From positions 248,001 to 312,000 of the forward strand of contig NZ_CP026108.1 in assembly GCF_002902965.1 (NCBI RefSeq): a stretch of DNA of 64,000 nt, read 5' to 3'. Positions 43,957-54,044 of the stretch are shown here, in pieces. Position 1 is the stretch's first letter. The number at the start of each line of letters is the position of its first letter. The DNA is from Paraburkholderia hospita. Its GTDB lineage: Bacteria; Pseudomonadota; Gammaproteobacteria; Burkholderiales; Burkholderiaceae. The notes beneath the pieces were generated by a model, which made no database searches, was not told where the DNA came from, and saw only the letters and a list, made by a program, of their open reading frames with translations. The translations under genes were made by a program, and so were the position numbers.

Positions 43957-45269
43957 TGAACTATCGTGATCGTCTGCGTTGCAGCGCGGTGACCGCCCTC
44001 TGCATGCTGTCGTTTTCATGGGGTGCCGATGGGGCACCGGCGGTGGACCAGGTGCAGGTCGAGCACGGTGCCTATCTTGCCCGTGCCGGCGACTGCGTGG
44101 CATGCCACACCGCGAAGAACGGCAAGCCGTTCGCGGGTGGGCTGCCGCTGAGTACGCCGCTCGGCAAAGTGTACTCCACGAATATCACGCCAGACAGGGC
44201 GAGTGGCATCGGCACCTGGACCTACGACGACTTCGCGACGCTGATGCGCCACGGCAAAACGAAAAGCGGGCATGCGGTCTATCCGGCAATGCCGTATCCC
44301 TCATATGCGCATGTCGACGATGCGGACATGCACGCGCTCTACGCTTACTTCATGCATGGTGTGGCGCCTGTCAGCCAGGTGAACCGTGACAGCGACATCC
44401 CCTGGCCGCTGTCGATGCGCTGGCCGCTGACGGTCTGGAGTTGGGTCTTCGGACCCGCGCCGAAACCGTACGTCGCACCGGCAGGCGCGCCGGTGGAAGT
44501 CGCGCGCGGCGCCTATCTCGTGCAGGGTCTCGGCCACTGTGGAAGCTGTCATACACCGCGCGGGTTTGCGCTCCAGGAACTGTCGTTGGGTGACGATGCC
44601 AATCCCGTCTTCCTGGCGGGCGGCGCATCGATCGACGGCTGGATCGCGCCGTCGCTGCGCAACGAACACGGCGACGGTCTTGCTGGGATGTCGAGGGAGG
44701 ATATCGTGGCGTTCCTGAAAAGCGGGCGCAACGCGCACACCGCGTCGTTCGGCGCGATGAACGACGTGGTCGTGAATTCGATGCAGCACATGGACGACGC
44801 CGACTTGGCGGGCATCGCGGCGTATTTGAAGTCGCTGTCGCCGCGTAAAGGGGACCAGCAGCCCTATCGCTACGATCCGGCGATTGCAACGGCGCTTTAT
44901 CACGGGCAGGTACCCAATGGTGGCGCGCAGATCTATCTGGACCGTTGCGCAGGCTGCCATCGCTCGGACGGTAAAGGCAGCGGCAAGGCGTTCCCGGCGT
45001 TGGCGGGCAATCCGGTGCTGCAGACCGACGCCCCGACCTCTGCAATTCACATAGTGCTTTCGGGCGGTTCGATGCCGCCGACCCGCACTGCGCCGTCTGC
45101 CATCACGATGGGTCCCTACGCGGCGATCCTCGACGATCGCCAGATAGCGGACGTAGTGACTTTCGTACAAACGAGTTGGGGCAATCGGGGCGGCCGCGCG
45201 ACCGAGCGCCAGGTGGCGAAACTGCGCCAGGCGTCGACACCGGCTGTTTCCTCGGTATCGCGCAATTGA
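43953..45269 (+). CDS. Triheme cytochrome c subunit of the sugar(-acid) dehydrogenase
   Basis: 438 residues with a signal peptide (hydrophobic stretch to GADGAPA) and three heme motifs: CVACH, CGSCH and CAGCH. It carries electrons from the GMC flavoprotein to the quinone pool and is the last gene of the operon. It is a clear paralogue of the cytochrome at 8736 in the Mo-hydroxylase operon, so two different dehydrogenases in this window use the same type of electron exit. Confidence 0.93.
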   Translation: MMNYRDRLRCSAVTALCMLSFSWGADGAPAVDQVQVEHGAYLARAGDCVACHTAKNGKPFAGGLPLSTPLGKVYSTNITPDRASGIGTWTYDDFATLMRHGKTKSGHAVYPAMPYPSYAHVDDADMHALYAYFMHGVAPVSQVNRDSDIPWPLSMRWPLTVWSWVFGPAPKPYVAPAGAPVEVARGAYLVQGLGHCGSCHTPRGFALQELSLGDDANPVFLAGGASIDGWIAPSLRNEHGDGLAGMSREDIVAFLKSGRNAHTASFGAMNDVVVNSMQHMDDADLAGIAAYLKSLSPRKGDQQPYRYDPAIATALYHGQVPNGGAQIYLDRCAGCHRSDGKGSGKAFPALAGNPVLQTDAPTSAIHIVLSGGSMPPTRTAPSAITMGPYAAILDDRQIADVVTFVQTSWGNRGGRATERQVAKLRQASTPAVSSVSRN

Positions 45270-45610
45270 TACGAGCTTCAGCGGTGCCGATTGGAGAGGA
45301 TATTGGGCGTGCGTTATACCATCATCGATTCCGCGCGTATCCTGAAACCCGGACAGGTACGCTTTCGCCCATCGCCGGCTTAAGAAAGTTTCAGCCTTGC
45401 AGAACGACTTTAAAGCAGCTCTGGTCTACGCTCCTTCTTACATCGAAAGAGCAAATCGCTGGATTTGGAATACGGAACGGGCACAAGTGTCGAGTCGCTC
45501 GTGTCAGCACGACATATCGTGATAGCTCTGCGGAGCCGCCGCATGAAAACAGCGAAGGCTTATCGAGTCGGCTGTTGTTTTTTTAGTCCAGCTTGGTAGG
45601 GAGTCCCGGA
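45270..45610. other. Intergenic region before the LpxO-like gene
   Basis: 341 bases without a supported gene. It holds a phased promoter (45380-45432), leaving an unusually long leader of about 170 bases before the start at 45611. No riboswitch class was recognised in the leader. Confidence 0.5.
45380..45432 (+). promoter_or_regulatory. Phased-pentamer promoter upstream of the LpxO-like gene
   Basis: TTAAG (45380), TTCAG (45390) and CAGAA (45400) at 10-bp steps, then TACGCT (45427-45432), 47 bases after the first box; the same -10 hexamer occurs at 20169. The implied leader to the start codon is about 170 bases, so the link to this gene is less direct than elsewhere. Confidence 0.52.
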
Positions 45611-46513
45611 ATGCGTTGGGTCGTATTGATTTGGTTTATCGGTAGTGTCATTTATGTCTTTCGTCGCGGAACGGTCCGGTTCAACTTCTGGCGGCAGTTA
45701 TCGGACCATTCCACTTTTATGGCGCCAATCAACATCTGGTGCTATCTTTTTTCACCGCTGAAGGCTACGGCTTTCTTCGATGCGGCGTCGTTTCCTGAGC
45801 TCGCACCGCTGCGCGAAAACTGGGAAGTTATCCGGCAGGAAGCGCTCGCAGTTGACGCGACCGGGAAGATAGCCGCGGGCGCCAATCTCAATGACATAGG
45901 ATTTAATTCGTTCTTTAAGACTGGGTGGCGCCGCTTCTACCTAAAATGGTACGACGCGCCGCATCCGTCTGCTCGCGAGTTATGTCCGGTTACCACGCGA
46001 TTGCTTGAGTCCATTCCCGCCATCAAGGCTGCGATGTTCGCTCAATTGCCGCCCGGTGCGCACCTGGTGCGGCATCGGGACCCGTATGCCGGCTCGATTC
46101 GTTATCATCTGGGCCTAGCTACACCAGAAGACCCGAGCTGTTTCATCGAGGTGGATGGCAAGCAGTACTACTGGCGTGACGGAGAGGAGGTTCTGTTTGA
46201 CGAGACTTTCATTCACTATGCAAAGAACGACACCGATAAAGCGCGAATTGTATTGTTCTGCGATATCGAACGACCAATGTACTTTGTTTGGGCGACGGCA
46301 ATTAATCGGCTCATAGCCCGTATTCTGTTGCGCGCCGCTGCATCGCCCAACGAGGCTGGAGACAGGACTGGTTTTCTCAATCGCAATTTTAAATACGTGT
46401 ACGCGATTCGCAAGATCGGCAAGCAGTTGAAGGCATGGCATCGACCGACGTATTACATAGTGAAGTGGTTGCTTTTCGGCGGAATACTGGTAGGGGTGTT
46501 TTCCCTGCTTTGA
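45611..46513 (+). CDS. lpxO: Fe(II)/2-oxoglutarate dioxygenase, lipid A hydroxylase-like
   Basis: 300 residues from the ATG at 45611. One hydrophobic N-terminal segment (VVLIWFIGSVIYVF) and one at the C-terminus (WLLFGGILVGVFSLL) flank an aspartyl/asparaginyl beta-hydroxylase domain. Iron ligands HRD (in HLVRHRDPYAGSIRYHLG) and a later His (FIHYAKN) are visible. It resembles LpxO, which adds a 2-hydroxyl to a lipid A acyl chain at the inner membrane. Assignment to lipid A is by family resemblance. The gene stands alone after a phased promoter. Confidence 0.82.
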   Translation: MRWVVLIWFIGSVIYVFRRGTVRFNFWRQLSDHSTFMAPINIWCYLFSPLKATAFFDAASFPELAPLRENWEVIRQEALAVDATGKIAAGANLNDIGFNSFFKTGWRRFYLKWYDAPHPSARELCPVTTRLLESIPAIKAAMFAQLPPGAHLVRHRDPYAGSIRYHLGLATPEDPSCFIEVDGKQYYWRDGEEVLFDETFIHYAKNDTDKARIVLFCDIERPMYFVWATAINRLIARILLRAAASPNEAGDRTGFLNRNFKYVYAIRKIGKQLKAWHRPTYYIVKWLLFGGILVGVFSLL

Positions 46514-47121
46514 CTGCAGGATCGCCTTCGCGCTTACGGTAGATGGAGCGCGCCGATTCTGTCTGATTTCGTTTGCGGCACGCACTGCTCGGCTTCAATC
46601 AGCCGGAATCGCTGAATGTGTGGCCGTTGCTCGGTGCCGACGGCGAACGCACCGCATCAAGTATGTGGTCTGGTCTTTGAGCGGCGAGACGTTGAAATGA
46701 CTCGCTATCGAGAGCAACGGAAGTCGGCCTTTCGGACTTCGTGACCACACAGGACCGTGAATTCGGAAAGCTCGTGCGCATCGTTACGCGCCACGCGCGG
46801 GACGCGCCAAGTGCACCAGGGACGATGAAAACGACGGCATTGCATATGGAACATAGTTGAATCGATCCGGAGGCCAGCAAGCTTCGCACCGCGCATGATG
46901 CACAAGTGTAAGCCACCAATGTCGAACCGCCATTCAGAGGTTAGCTCATCGGGTCGTCCGTATCGCCTGGCTGCGATAACACGATCGCGCTTGTGCTGAA
47001 GTCCTTCTCCGATCCTGTTCACGAAGACGATGATCGACGCCGCCCAAACGCGATGCGAGGCAACGCAAGCCGGTGCGCGCAACGGTCCCGATCCCTGATA
47101 GCGCCCAGCATGAGGTCAACT
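46514..47121. other. 600-base stretch without a supported gene
   Basis: Short frames exist on both strands but none shows a family signature. As it directly precedes a GH32 C-terminal relic on the plus strand, it may be the eroded body of that gene, but I cannot identify GH32 catalytic motifs (NDPNG, RDP, EC) in it. Confidence 0.4.
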
Positions 47122-47412
47122 ATGGCTTTGCACATCGTTAATCTGCCGTTGCACGATGGCAGACTTCATTTGCAGGTGGTGGTCGACCGGAATTCGATTG
47201 AGGTGTCTGCCCATCACGGCCGCGCGGTCATCACGGGCCTGATCTTCCTAGCATTTGGCGACGACCGTGTCCGGGTCTTCGCGGAAGGCGGCGACGCCAC
47301 ATTCAGTGATATCGCGTTAACGAATACGAATTGCAGTTTTGCGCCGACTATAAGCCTCGTCGCGGGCCACGCGGAATCCAGGACGACCGTGCAATTCTGT
47401 GCAGAAAAATGA
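47122..47412 (+). pseudogene. Relic of the C-terminal domain of a GH32 enzyme (levanase/sucrase family)
   Basis: The translated segment LHLQVVVDRNSIEVSAHHGRAVITGLIF, then VRVFAEGGDATFSDIALTN matches the C-terminal beta-sandwich of glycoside hydrolase family 32 (L-x-VxVDRSSVEVF pattern). The catalytic five-bladed propeller is missing. It ends with a normal stop at 47412. It probably lost its front to deletion. Confidence 0.6.
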
Positions 47413-47523
47413 CGACTGTAGTCGTCGCACATTCGTAAAAAATTAATATTAATTACCAAGGGTTTTCCCTTATAGTTGGATTTTGCCGATCGTTCAACGA
47501 CGCTCCCTTAACAGGAGAAATTC

Positions 47524-48803
47524 ATGTCGCAAGCGAAAGGTCACAGGGTTGTAATCGCCGGTGGAGGCGCCGGCGGACTAGAACTGGCCTGCCGGCTTGG
47601 ACGACGATTCGGTCCGAATTGCGTGACGCTTATCGACAGCAGTCTGTTCCGCATCTGGAAGCGCTCGTTGCATGAAGTAGCGGCAGGCACTCTCGACATA
47701 CATCGGGACGGCCTGCCTTACGCGATGCTTGCCAGGCAATGCCAGTTCGCGTTTGTGCCCGGCGAAGTGACAGCGGTCAACCGAAAGACGCGCACCATCG
47801 TGCTGGAATTCATCACGCTGGCGCACGGTGAAGAGTTCGCGCTGCCTCGTAGGATGCGTTACGACTCGTTGGTGCTCGTAGTCGGGAGCCGATCGAACTT
47901 CTTCGCCACGTTGGGGGCCGCCGAGCACGCCAAGACACCTGATTCGACTGCCAGTGCCGAGTGTTTCCGTGTGAGGCTGTCCCGTGCGCTGAATGCGATG
48001 AACGCGGCGAGACAGGCTGGCGTGGCCCGGCAACTTGACATTGAGATCGTCGACGGCGGCCCCACAGGCGTAGAACTCGCGGCCGAGTTGTGCGAAGCAC
48101 GCGAATACATCGCTTCGTATGGCATGACGGCCCTCGACTCGAAGCGTGACGTTCGAATCTGGTTGATAGAGGAAGCACAGCGGATCCTCACGGCGCTGCC
48201 AGAGCATCTGTCAAAAATGGCGAATGACCGTCTCCTTAAGTGCGGAATCGAAGTGATGACGAACGTGCGCGTCGCGAGTGTAGGCGCGGGGTGTCCCGAA
48301 GATTCCGGCGGCAAACGCTATCCAGCTGACATCTGTGTGTGGGCGGCGCGCATCGAAGCGCCCTCCTGGCTCGTTAAGACAGGACGGTCTACGAATCGTT
48401 TGAATCGGCTTGTCGTCGACGCTTTTCTGCGTACGGACGATCGTCGCATTTTCGCACTGGGCGATCGTGCCCTGGCAACACGGGCCGCGAAGTCGAAGCC
48501 GGTGCCCGCTGGTGCGCAAGCTGCACATCAACAGGCGAGCTACCTCGCGCGCGAGCTGGCTCGTCGGATCAGGGATCGACTAGGACCTATGGTTCCGTTC
48601 GAGTATCGCGACCGCAGTGCACTCATTTCGGTGGGCGGACCGAGGGAGTCTGCAGTCTGAAGGGCTTGCCGTCTGGCAGGGGACTCTCTATTGAAGGGCA
48701 GATCGCGCGGACCATGTACGCGAGCGTGCATCTACTGCGCCATCAGACGCTGATTGGTACGTTGCCGACAATGCTGGCAATGTTTGGCCGCCTGTTGCCC
48801 TGA
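47524..48803 (+). pseudogene. Type II NADH dehydrogenase-like flavoprotein, frameshifted near the C-terminus
   Basis: 378 residues read normally: FAD motif VVIAGGGAGGLELACRL, NAD motif IVDGGPTGVELAAEL, and GD motif FALGDRALA. At the end, after YRDRSALISVGG, the frame stops at 48660. In another frame the next 45 residues (LSIEGQIARTMYASVHLLRHQTLIG, stop at 48803) match the membrane-binding C-terminal helix of Ndh proteins. One frameshift near 48650 therefore removes the membrane anchor. The catalytic domain is complete, so a soluble product is possible. A sequencing error would give the same picture. Confidence 0.75.
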
Positions 48804-49175
48804 AGAGCCGCGTCACGTGTCAGGCTGTATTAGTGTCAAGGCGCGACGCAATTGTAAGCCGCGAGAGGCACAAATGGATTTGGGAATTTCTGATGCCGAC
48901 TGTAGTTGGCAGCGGTCCTCATTCGTCGGCGTTTGAGTGCCAATCGGATCTGAGAACCTGCGCGCACGACGTTCCGCGACATGCATCCTGAAGTGCTTTT
49001 GCGCTGACTCCGGGTTGTCCTGGCGCGCAATTCGTAGATCGGGTGAAGCGAATCCAGACAAGCCCGGAACGCTGATTGGCGATCAGATGGGAGCATCTAG
49101 CGCCGTGCGCCGTAGTCTCGCGGCTCACGCCCGGAACACTATTCGGGGATATCGTCTATTTGTAAGTTGCAAACC
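48804..49175. other. Non-coding stretch before the third STAND regulator
   Basis: No family match in any frame and no phased box. It presumably contains the promoter of the regulator relic at 49176. Confidence 0.4.
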
Positions 49176-50850
49176 ATGATAAGAATCGGTTCACTCGATG
49201 TTTCAATCGAGCTTCGTGAAGTGCTGTCTGACGGGCAACCTGTACGCTTGGGCAGTCGCGCATTCGACATACTGGCATTATTGGTCGCTGCCGATGGAAA
49301 GCTTGTGTCGAGGGACGAAATTATGCGCCATGTGTGGCCCGCCACAGTGGTCGAAGAGAACAACCTGTCCGTACAGATCAATGCAATACGCCGCGCCCTT
49401 GGCGCGGAGCGCGACCGAATCCGGACGGAATCGGGGCGAGGCTATCGATTGATTCTCGGAGCGCACAGCCATGGTCAGGCAACTCAAGGCCGGGAAGAGG
49501 GTATCGCAATCTCGCACTCGTTGCCCGTTGCACGTCAGCTATTGCCACCCTGCGTACCAATCCTGATCGGACGAGACGACGCATTGACGGATCTCACCCG
49601 ATTGTTGCGTGATTCACAATGCGTCACACTTGTCGGTCCGGGGGGAATTGGCAAGACTCGTCTTGCAATCGAGGTCGCCGACACAATGCAGGCCGAATTT
49701 CGCGATGGCATGTTTTTCGTGCCATTTGCCTCCGTCAACGACGACCAGTCCGCTCTTCACGCGCTTGCACTGGCAACCGGCACTACGCTGTCGACAGGGG
49801 CGACAGCGCTAGAACAATTCGGCCGGGATTGGACCGGCCGCCAGGCACTCATCGTGCTCGACAACTGCGAGCATGTGCTCGATGTCGCTTCGGCAACTGC
49901 AGAAATCCTCATCAACGCGGGCGGCGGGATGCGTGTGCTTGCAACAAGCCGTGAGCCGCTGCGGGTGCCGGACGAAATCACCTATCTGGTGTCGCCGCTC
50001 GCGCTTCCGGCCGAAGGCGACGAAAATACAGCAGGGTCGCATTCGGCCGCGGTGCAGTTCTTCATGGCGCGTGCGCGTGAGCTAGGTGAGGATCTGCCGT
50101 CTGATAAGGAAAGTATCCATCTGATAGGCGAGGTGTGCAGACGGCTGGATGGCGTTCCGCTTGCGCTTGATCTCGCGGCGGCGCGGGCGTCGGTGTTTGG
50201 GATCGGCTGGCTCGCAGCGAATCTGCATGACCGCTTCCGTATTCTGACGGGTGGGCGGCGCACCGCGCCACCCCGTCACCAAACGTTCGAGGCGAACCTT
50301 GACTGGAGCTTCCAACTGCTCGACAAAGTCGAGCGTAAGGTACTGCGCTGGCTCGGCATGTTTGTCAACGGTTTCACAATTAATACTGTGTGCCTCTTTC
50401 TCGCGCGGGCAGGCTTTACGCGTCTGCAGGCGCTTGACGCTGTGAGCGGCCTCGTATCGAAGTCTTTGTTGACTCTTGAACAGGACGGTCCGGCACACAG
50501 ATATCGTCTGCTGGAAACGACGCGTGCGTATGCGCTCCAGCGGCTTGATGACAATGGCGAACGTGTAAACATGGCGTGCATGCACGCAGCGCTCTTTCGC
50601 GTGCTGTTTGACCGCACCCAGGACGATTGGTCCGAGGAGCCTACCGTGGAACGGCTCTCAGAGTTCCGACGTGAGCACCGAAACCTACGCGTCACGCTAG
50701 ACTAGCCTAGGCGCCCGGCGGCCACTGCGACACGTAAGTCGGCGGTCGACGTTGCGGTTGGGTGCCTGTTCGATATACCGTTCGTCGAAGAGTGTTGTAG
50801 ACACGCGCGCAAAGCCTTACGTGCGATCAAGAAAAGCAATGCGCTGCCTG
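49176..50850 (+). pseudogene. Winged-helix STAND-ATPase regulator (copy C), decayed 3' end
   Basis: From the ATG at 49176, 509 residues are open: winged helix (LGSRAFDILALL, RDEIMRHVWP), Walker A GPGGIGKT, Walker B ALIVLDNCEHV, up to RREHRNLRVTLD and a stop at 50703. Beyond it, in another frame, the next part of the family can be read: AVDVAVGCLFDIPFVEECCRHARKALRAI (compare VVFLFYELSLVDECSAWARRAL in the copy at 35016). A stop plus frameshift therefore cut off the entire TPR sensor, and homology fades near 50850. The DNA-binding and ATPase parts could still be made as a truncated protein. Confidence 0.8.
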
Positions 50851-51294
50851 CGAATGACAGCGACGCAGCATTTTCGGGGAGTTCGACGAGGCCAGTACCT
50901 ATATTTGTGCATCTTAGGCGCGGGACACGAAGCGTTCGCCGAGTTCGCCAGTCAGTCGCTGATGTTGAAAGTGAGCTCGGAGGTTCCCTTGAAAGTCGCG
51001 GCGCTTGGGAGCGAAATGTTCGGCCTGGTTACCACACTGGTCGGCTGAGCGCATGTCGACGAATTGATTTTGGGTTGTACAGGGCCTCCATGATCAACTG
51101 ACGATCTCTCTTCCTGTGAATGCTGCGACATGAAACTGCGGCGAGCCTTCTGTCGGTCGTCGAAAAGGAAACCAATCGCATCCTCGTCAACAAGATCTCG
51201 AATAACGTGGAGATCGGGCTCGCGAAACAACATGCGAGTGATCACATGACATTGATTAACAAAAAAGAGAGCTGTCGACTCAGGCCTTTACGAG
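50851..51294. other. No recognisable gene
   Basis: This is the space between the decayed STAND regulator and the convergent fumarylacetoacetase-like gene. It may include eroded remains of the TPR part, but nothing is identifiable. Confidence 0.4.
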
Positions 51295-52164
51295 CTAGCC
51301 GCTCGGTTGATTTTCATCGATGATGTAGTTTCGCAGAAGACCGATGCCCTCAATTTCCACTTCGCAGACGTCACCGGCTTTCATAAATAGCTGCGGGGAG
51401 CGAGAAAAGCCAATTCCCGACGGGGTGCCCGTAATGATGACATCACCCGGTGTGAACGTAAACGCTTCGCTTAATAGGTTGATTAGCTTGGGGACATCAA
51501 AGATGAGTTGTGCAGTGTTCGACTCTTGCACTACTCGTCCATTGAGACGAGTTCTGATCGCCAGTCCCCTCGCCCCTGCGGGAAGCGATTCGGGAGTGAC
51601 GAGATAAGGTCCGAATGCGCCCGTATTGTCGAAGTTTTTACCCATAGTCCATTGCGGCGTGCGGAATTGATAGTCGCGGATTGTACCGTCATTGAATACC
51701 GCGTAGCCAGCAACATGCTTCAATGCATCCTTTATCTGAATCTTGCGTCCTCCGATTCCAATCACAACGGCGAGTTCCCCTTCAAAGTCCAACTGATCAG
51801 AGACGGTCGGCTTGACAATGTGGCGAAGATGCGCGACCAGACTTGAGTTGAACCGGGCGAATAGGGTGGGATAGACAGGCATATCGAATCCTGTCTCCGC
51901 AGCGTGGTCGGCATAATTAAGCCCGACACAGATGATCTTTGAAGGCAATTGAACAGGCGGCAATAGCTTGACCTCGTCCATATCGACCTCGGGACACGCT
52001 CTCAATAGACGAGCGAAATCTTTCAGATTGGCTCCAGCGCGAAGCAAGGTGTCGATATTGCCAGGATAGTCGGCATGGCCTTCCGTGACGCCGAAGAATG
52101 CCTGCCCGTCTTCGCTGGCTGCGATGCCAGCCAGTCCATTTGACTCGTATGCCGCGAAGTACAT
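51295..52164 (-). CDS. Fumarylacetoacetate hydrolase-family protein
   Basis: 289 residues from the ATG at 52164; the longer frame adds seven residues before it. Metal-site and family motifs: VGLNYADHAAE, the Glu pair in DFEGELAVVIG, and the C-terminal GDVIITGTPSGIGFSRSP. Members hydrolyse C-C bonds in acylpyruvates or related products of aromatic or sugar degradation (for example 2,4-diketo-3-deoxy-acid hydrolases). It stands alone between relics. Confidence 0.92.
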   Translation of the reverse strand: MYFAAYESNGLAGIAASEDGQAFFGVTEGHADYPGNIDTLLRAGANLKDFARLLRACPEVDMDEVKLLPPVQLPSKIICVGLNYADHAAETGFDMPVYPTLFARFNSSLVAHLRHIVKPTVSDQLDFEGELAVVIGIGGRKIQIKDALKHVAGYAVFNDGTIRDYQFRTPQWTMGKNFDNTGAFGPYLVTPESLPAGARGLAIRTRLNGRVVQESNTAQLIFDVPKLINLLSEAFTFTPGDVIITGTPSGIGFSRSPQLFMKAGDVCEVEIEGIGLLRNYIIDENQPSG

Positions 52165-52185
52165 GAAGGTCCTCGACCAATGCAT

Positions 52186-52884
52186 TGATGGAAAGCCAGT
52201 TTTCGCAAATAACGCCGATTAGTTATGCTGACAGAAAAGCTGAACAACGCGGCAGGGCGAAGGTATTCTGGCGTCAAAATTTCTAACGTGATGATCGTGA
52301 GCTACGCAACGTCACGGGTTTCTATCCTAGAGCGTCTTTCTCTCCAGTCATCTTCATATTGATTAATTGTTGTTAAGCAAGGCTCTTTGTGGACAGCCTG
52401 CTGGATTGCAAACAATGGATTACGGTGACCGGCAAGCGATGAGTCAGTCGGCAACAACTGTATTGCGCTCGACTCGCAGATGAGAAACTTACCAATCCCA
52501 TCAGGGATATCAGGCAGAGACCGGCCTGCGAATAGGGGCTGGAACATAACCGCACTGCTTCCACCTGCGAGCCAATGTCGCAACAGAGCGTACACTACAC
52601 GCAGTGGTTCGACTGACCCAGGGGCAGCCAGCGCTGGTGTTCCGACGGCTTCGAGCTTCGTTGCGATAACAGCGGACCATGGATGCGAGCAACCTGATAT
52701 ACCGTTCTGACGTTGACCGCACTGATGCCCCGGCGCTCACACTTCCGTTGCAACAAGCCACACACGAGGGTAGCTCTAGCTCGGCAGGCCAGTGGCACGG
52801 CGTATATTCACTCGACCGGCGAATTTGGGCTGCGCACACGCGCTTGCCGTAAAGGTCAGAACGCTGCGGGTAATGGGCGCGCTC
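52186..52884. other. 700-base stretch without a supported gene
   Basis: Open frames on both strands lack family motifs. The part closest to 52885 may be the eroded N-terminal half of the LysR relic, but no helix-turn-helix is visible. Confidence 0.4.
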
Positions 52885-53040
52885 GCGCGACTAGCCACTC
52901 GGCATTGCCAGTGGCTTGGGCGAACGCCGGACTCGGTATCACCCAGAAATCGTGGTGGGAAGTTGCTGAACATATCAAGGCGGGCAGGCTGGTGACGGTG
53001 CTCAATGATTTTGAGTCTGAGCCGGCGAGGTTCTACGCCA
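52885..53040 (+). pseudogene. LysR-type regulator relic (C-terminal end only)
   Basis: The translated piece ANAGLGITQKSWWEVAEHI, then AGRLVTVLNDFESEPARFYAI is the end of a LysR effector domain (G-GI-x-x-x-x-WEVAE, GRLVxVLxDFE pattern). No HTH or earlier effector sequence is preserved. Confidence 0.65.
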
Positions 53041-53196
53041 TCCGTTGGTCAGTCGTTGCCAATGGCGCAAGGTAGCCCCGGTTGTGGAGGGACTCGTGAC
53101 GACATTTGCTGATATAGACGGCGGAGTCATTCCCCGCAAACGGGCATCCTCGGCGGGTTCGACTGATAGATTGAGGGCTGACTTGGGAAGAAGTCG

Positions 53197-53601
53197 ATGG
53201 GGAATTACGTCATTCGCTATAAGGGCTACATAATCGATTTCACACCTTTCGATGCAGGCGGGGGCACATTCGGCGCGCGGTGGGCAATCGCAAAAGATGA
53301 CGCTATCTGGTCGGACAGCGTTCCTTTGTCTACTGCGGTCCTTTTGGCACGCGGTACCCGAGACGAGATTTGTGATGGGAACCTATATGCAGATTTAATG
53401 ATTTTTAATATTGAGTTAGCTAGGCTGTTTAAATATAACCTATCGCTAGCGAATGAGTTCAGAACATACATCCTACTCGACGTATTTCTGCGGGGCGCCA
53501 TTTGTCCATATCCTGCCTCCGCCGGCAGCCTTCGCGCTGGCATTGCCGCGCTCTCTGGAGCTGCGGAGCTTGCGATGGAGAGGGGAAGCGCTGACTCCTA
53601 G
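53197..53601 (+). CDS. Small hypothetical protein, possibly a fused remnant
   Basis: Up to 134 residues with a usable RBS (GGGAAGAAG) before the ATG. The first 70 residues (YVIRYKGYIIDFTPFDAGGGTFGARWAIA) look like a compact hypothetical domain that I cannot name, though similar openings are common in Burkholderia unknowns. The last 45 residues overlap, in another frame, the LrgB relic starting near 53510, so the true protein probably ended earlier. Base composition at 53390-53460 is more AT-rich than its surroundings. Confidence 0.35.
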   Translation: MGNYVIRYKGYIIDFTPFDAGGGTFGARWAIAKDDAIWSDSVPLSTAVLLARGTRDEICDGNLYADLMIFNIELARLFKYNLSLANEFRTYILLDVFLRGAICPYPASAGSLRAGIAALSGAAELAMERGSADS

Positions 53602-53900
53602 GCTCATAGTCGGCTCTCTCACCGCGATTGTGTCGACTGTCGCGACAGCGAAGGTATTAGGCGCTTCGGATCAAGCTGTCTTTTTGCTTGCGTCGAAATC
53701 TGCGACACGGCCGACTGCAATGGCTGTAGCTACCGAGATCGGCGGTCTTCCCTCATTGCACGTCGTTCTCGTCATTTCAACAGGCGTCTTGGGCGCAGTC
53801 ATTACGCTTCCCATGGCATCGGCACGGCGCATTTCGGACGACTACGAGTTGGGGCCTTCACTCGGCTTGGGACAGGACCGAAGGCACACTAACCTCGTTT
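53510..53900 (+). pseudogene. LrgB/CidB-family membrane protein relic
   Basis: Reads PPAAFALALPRSLELRSL, then IVGSLTAIVSTVATAKVLGAS, LLASKSATRPTAMAVATEIGGLPSL and VVLVISTGVLGAVI, the distinctive LrgB signature (normally APKSVTTPIAM). The start and the last two helices are missing or garbled (SARRISDDYELGPS). LrgAB/CidAB systems modulate murein hydrolase export; no LrgA partner remains here. Confidence 0.75.
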
Positions 53901-54044
53901 GTCGTTTCCGTGCTGTTCTCGGTTACCACGCATTGGTTAAATCCACCTCTTGTTGTGACAGTATGTGATGGACGGTCAGCGCTTCTTGTGCAGCTGGGGC
54001 TATTTGTGTTTTTTGATGTGCCGACATAAAAATTGGGGGCCGTG

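Noticed and set aside
47443..47476. TTAAT/TTACC pair upstream of the Ndh-like gene
   Set aside because: Boxes are 10 bp apart, but the TATAGT hexamer is only 28 bp after the first; it looks like an ordinary AT-rich promoter.
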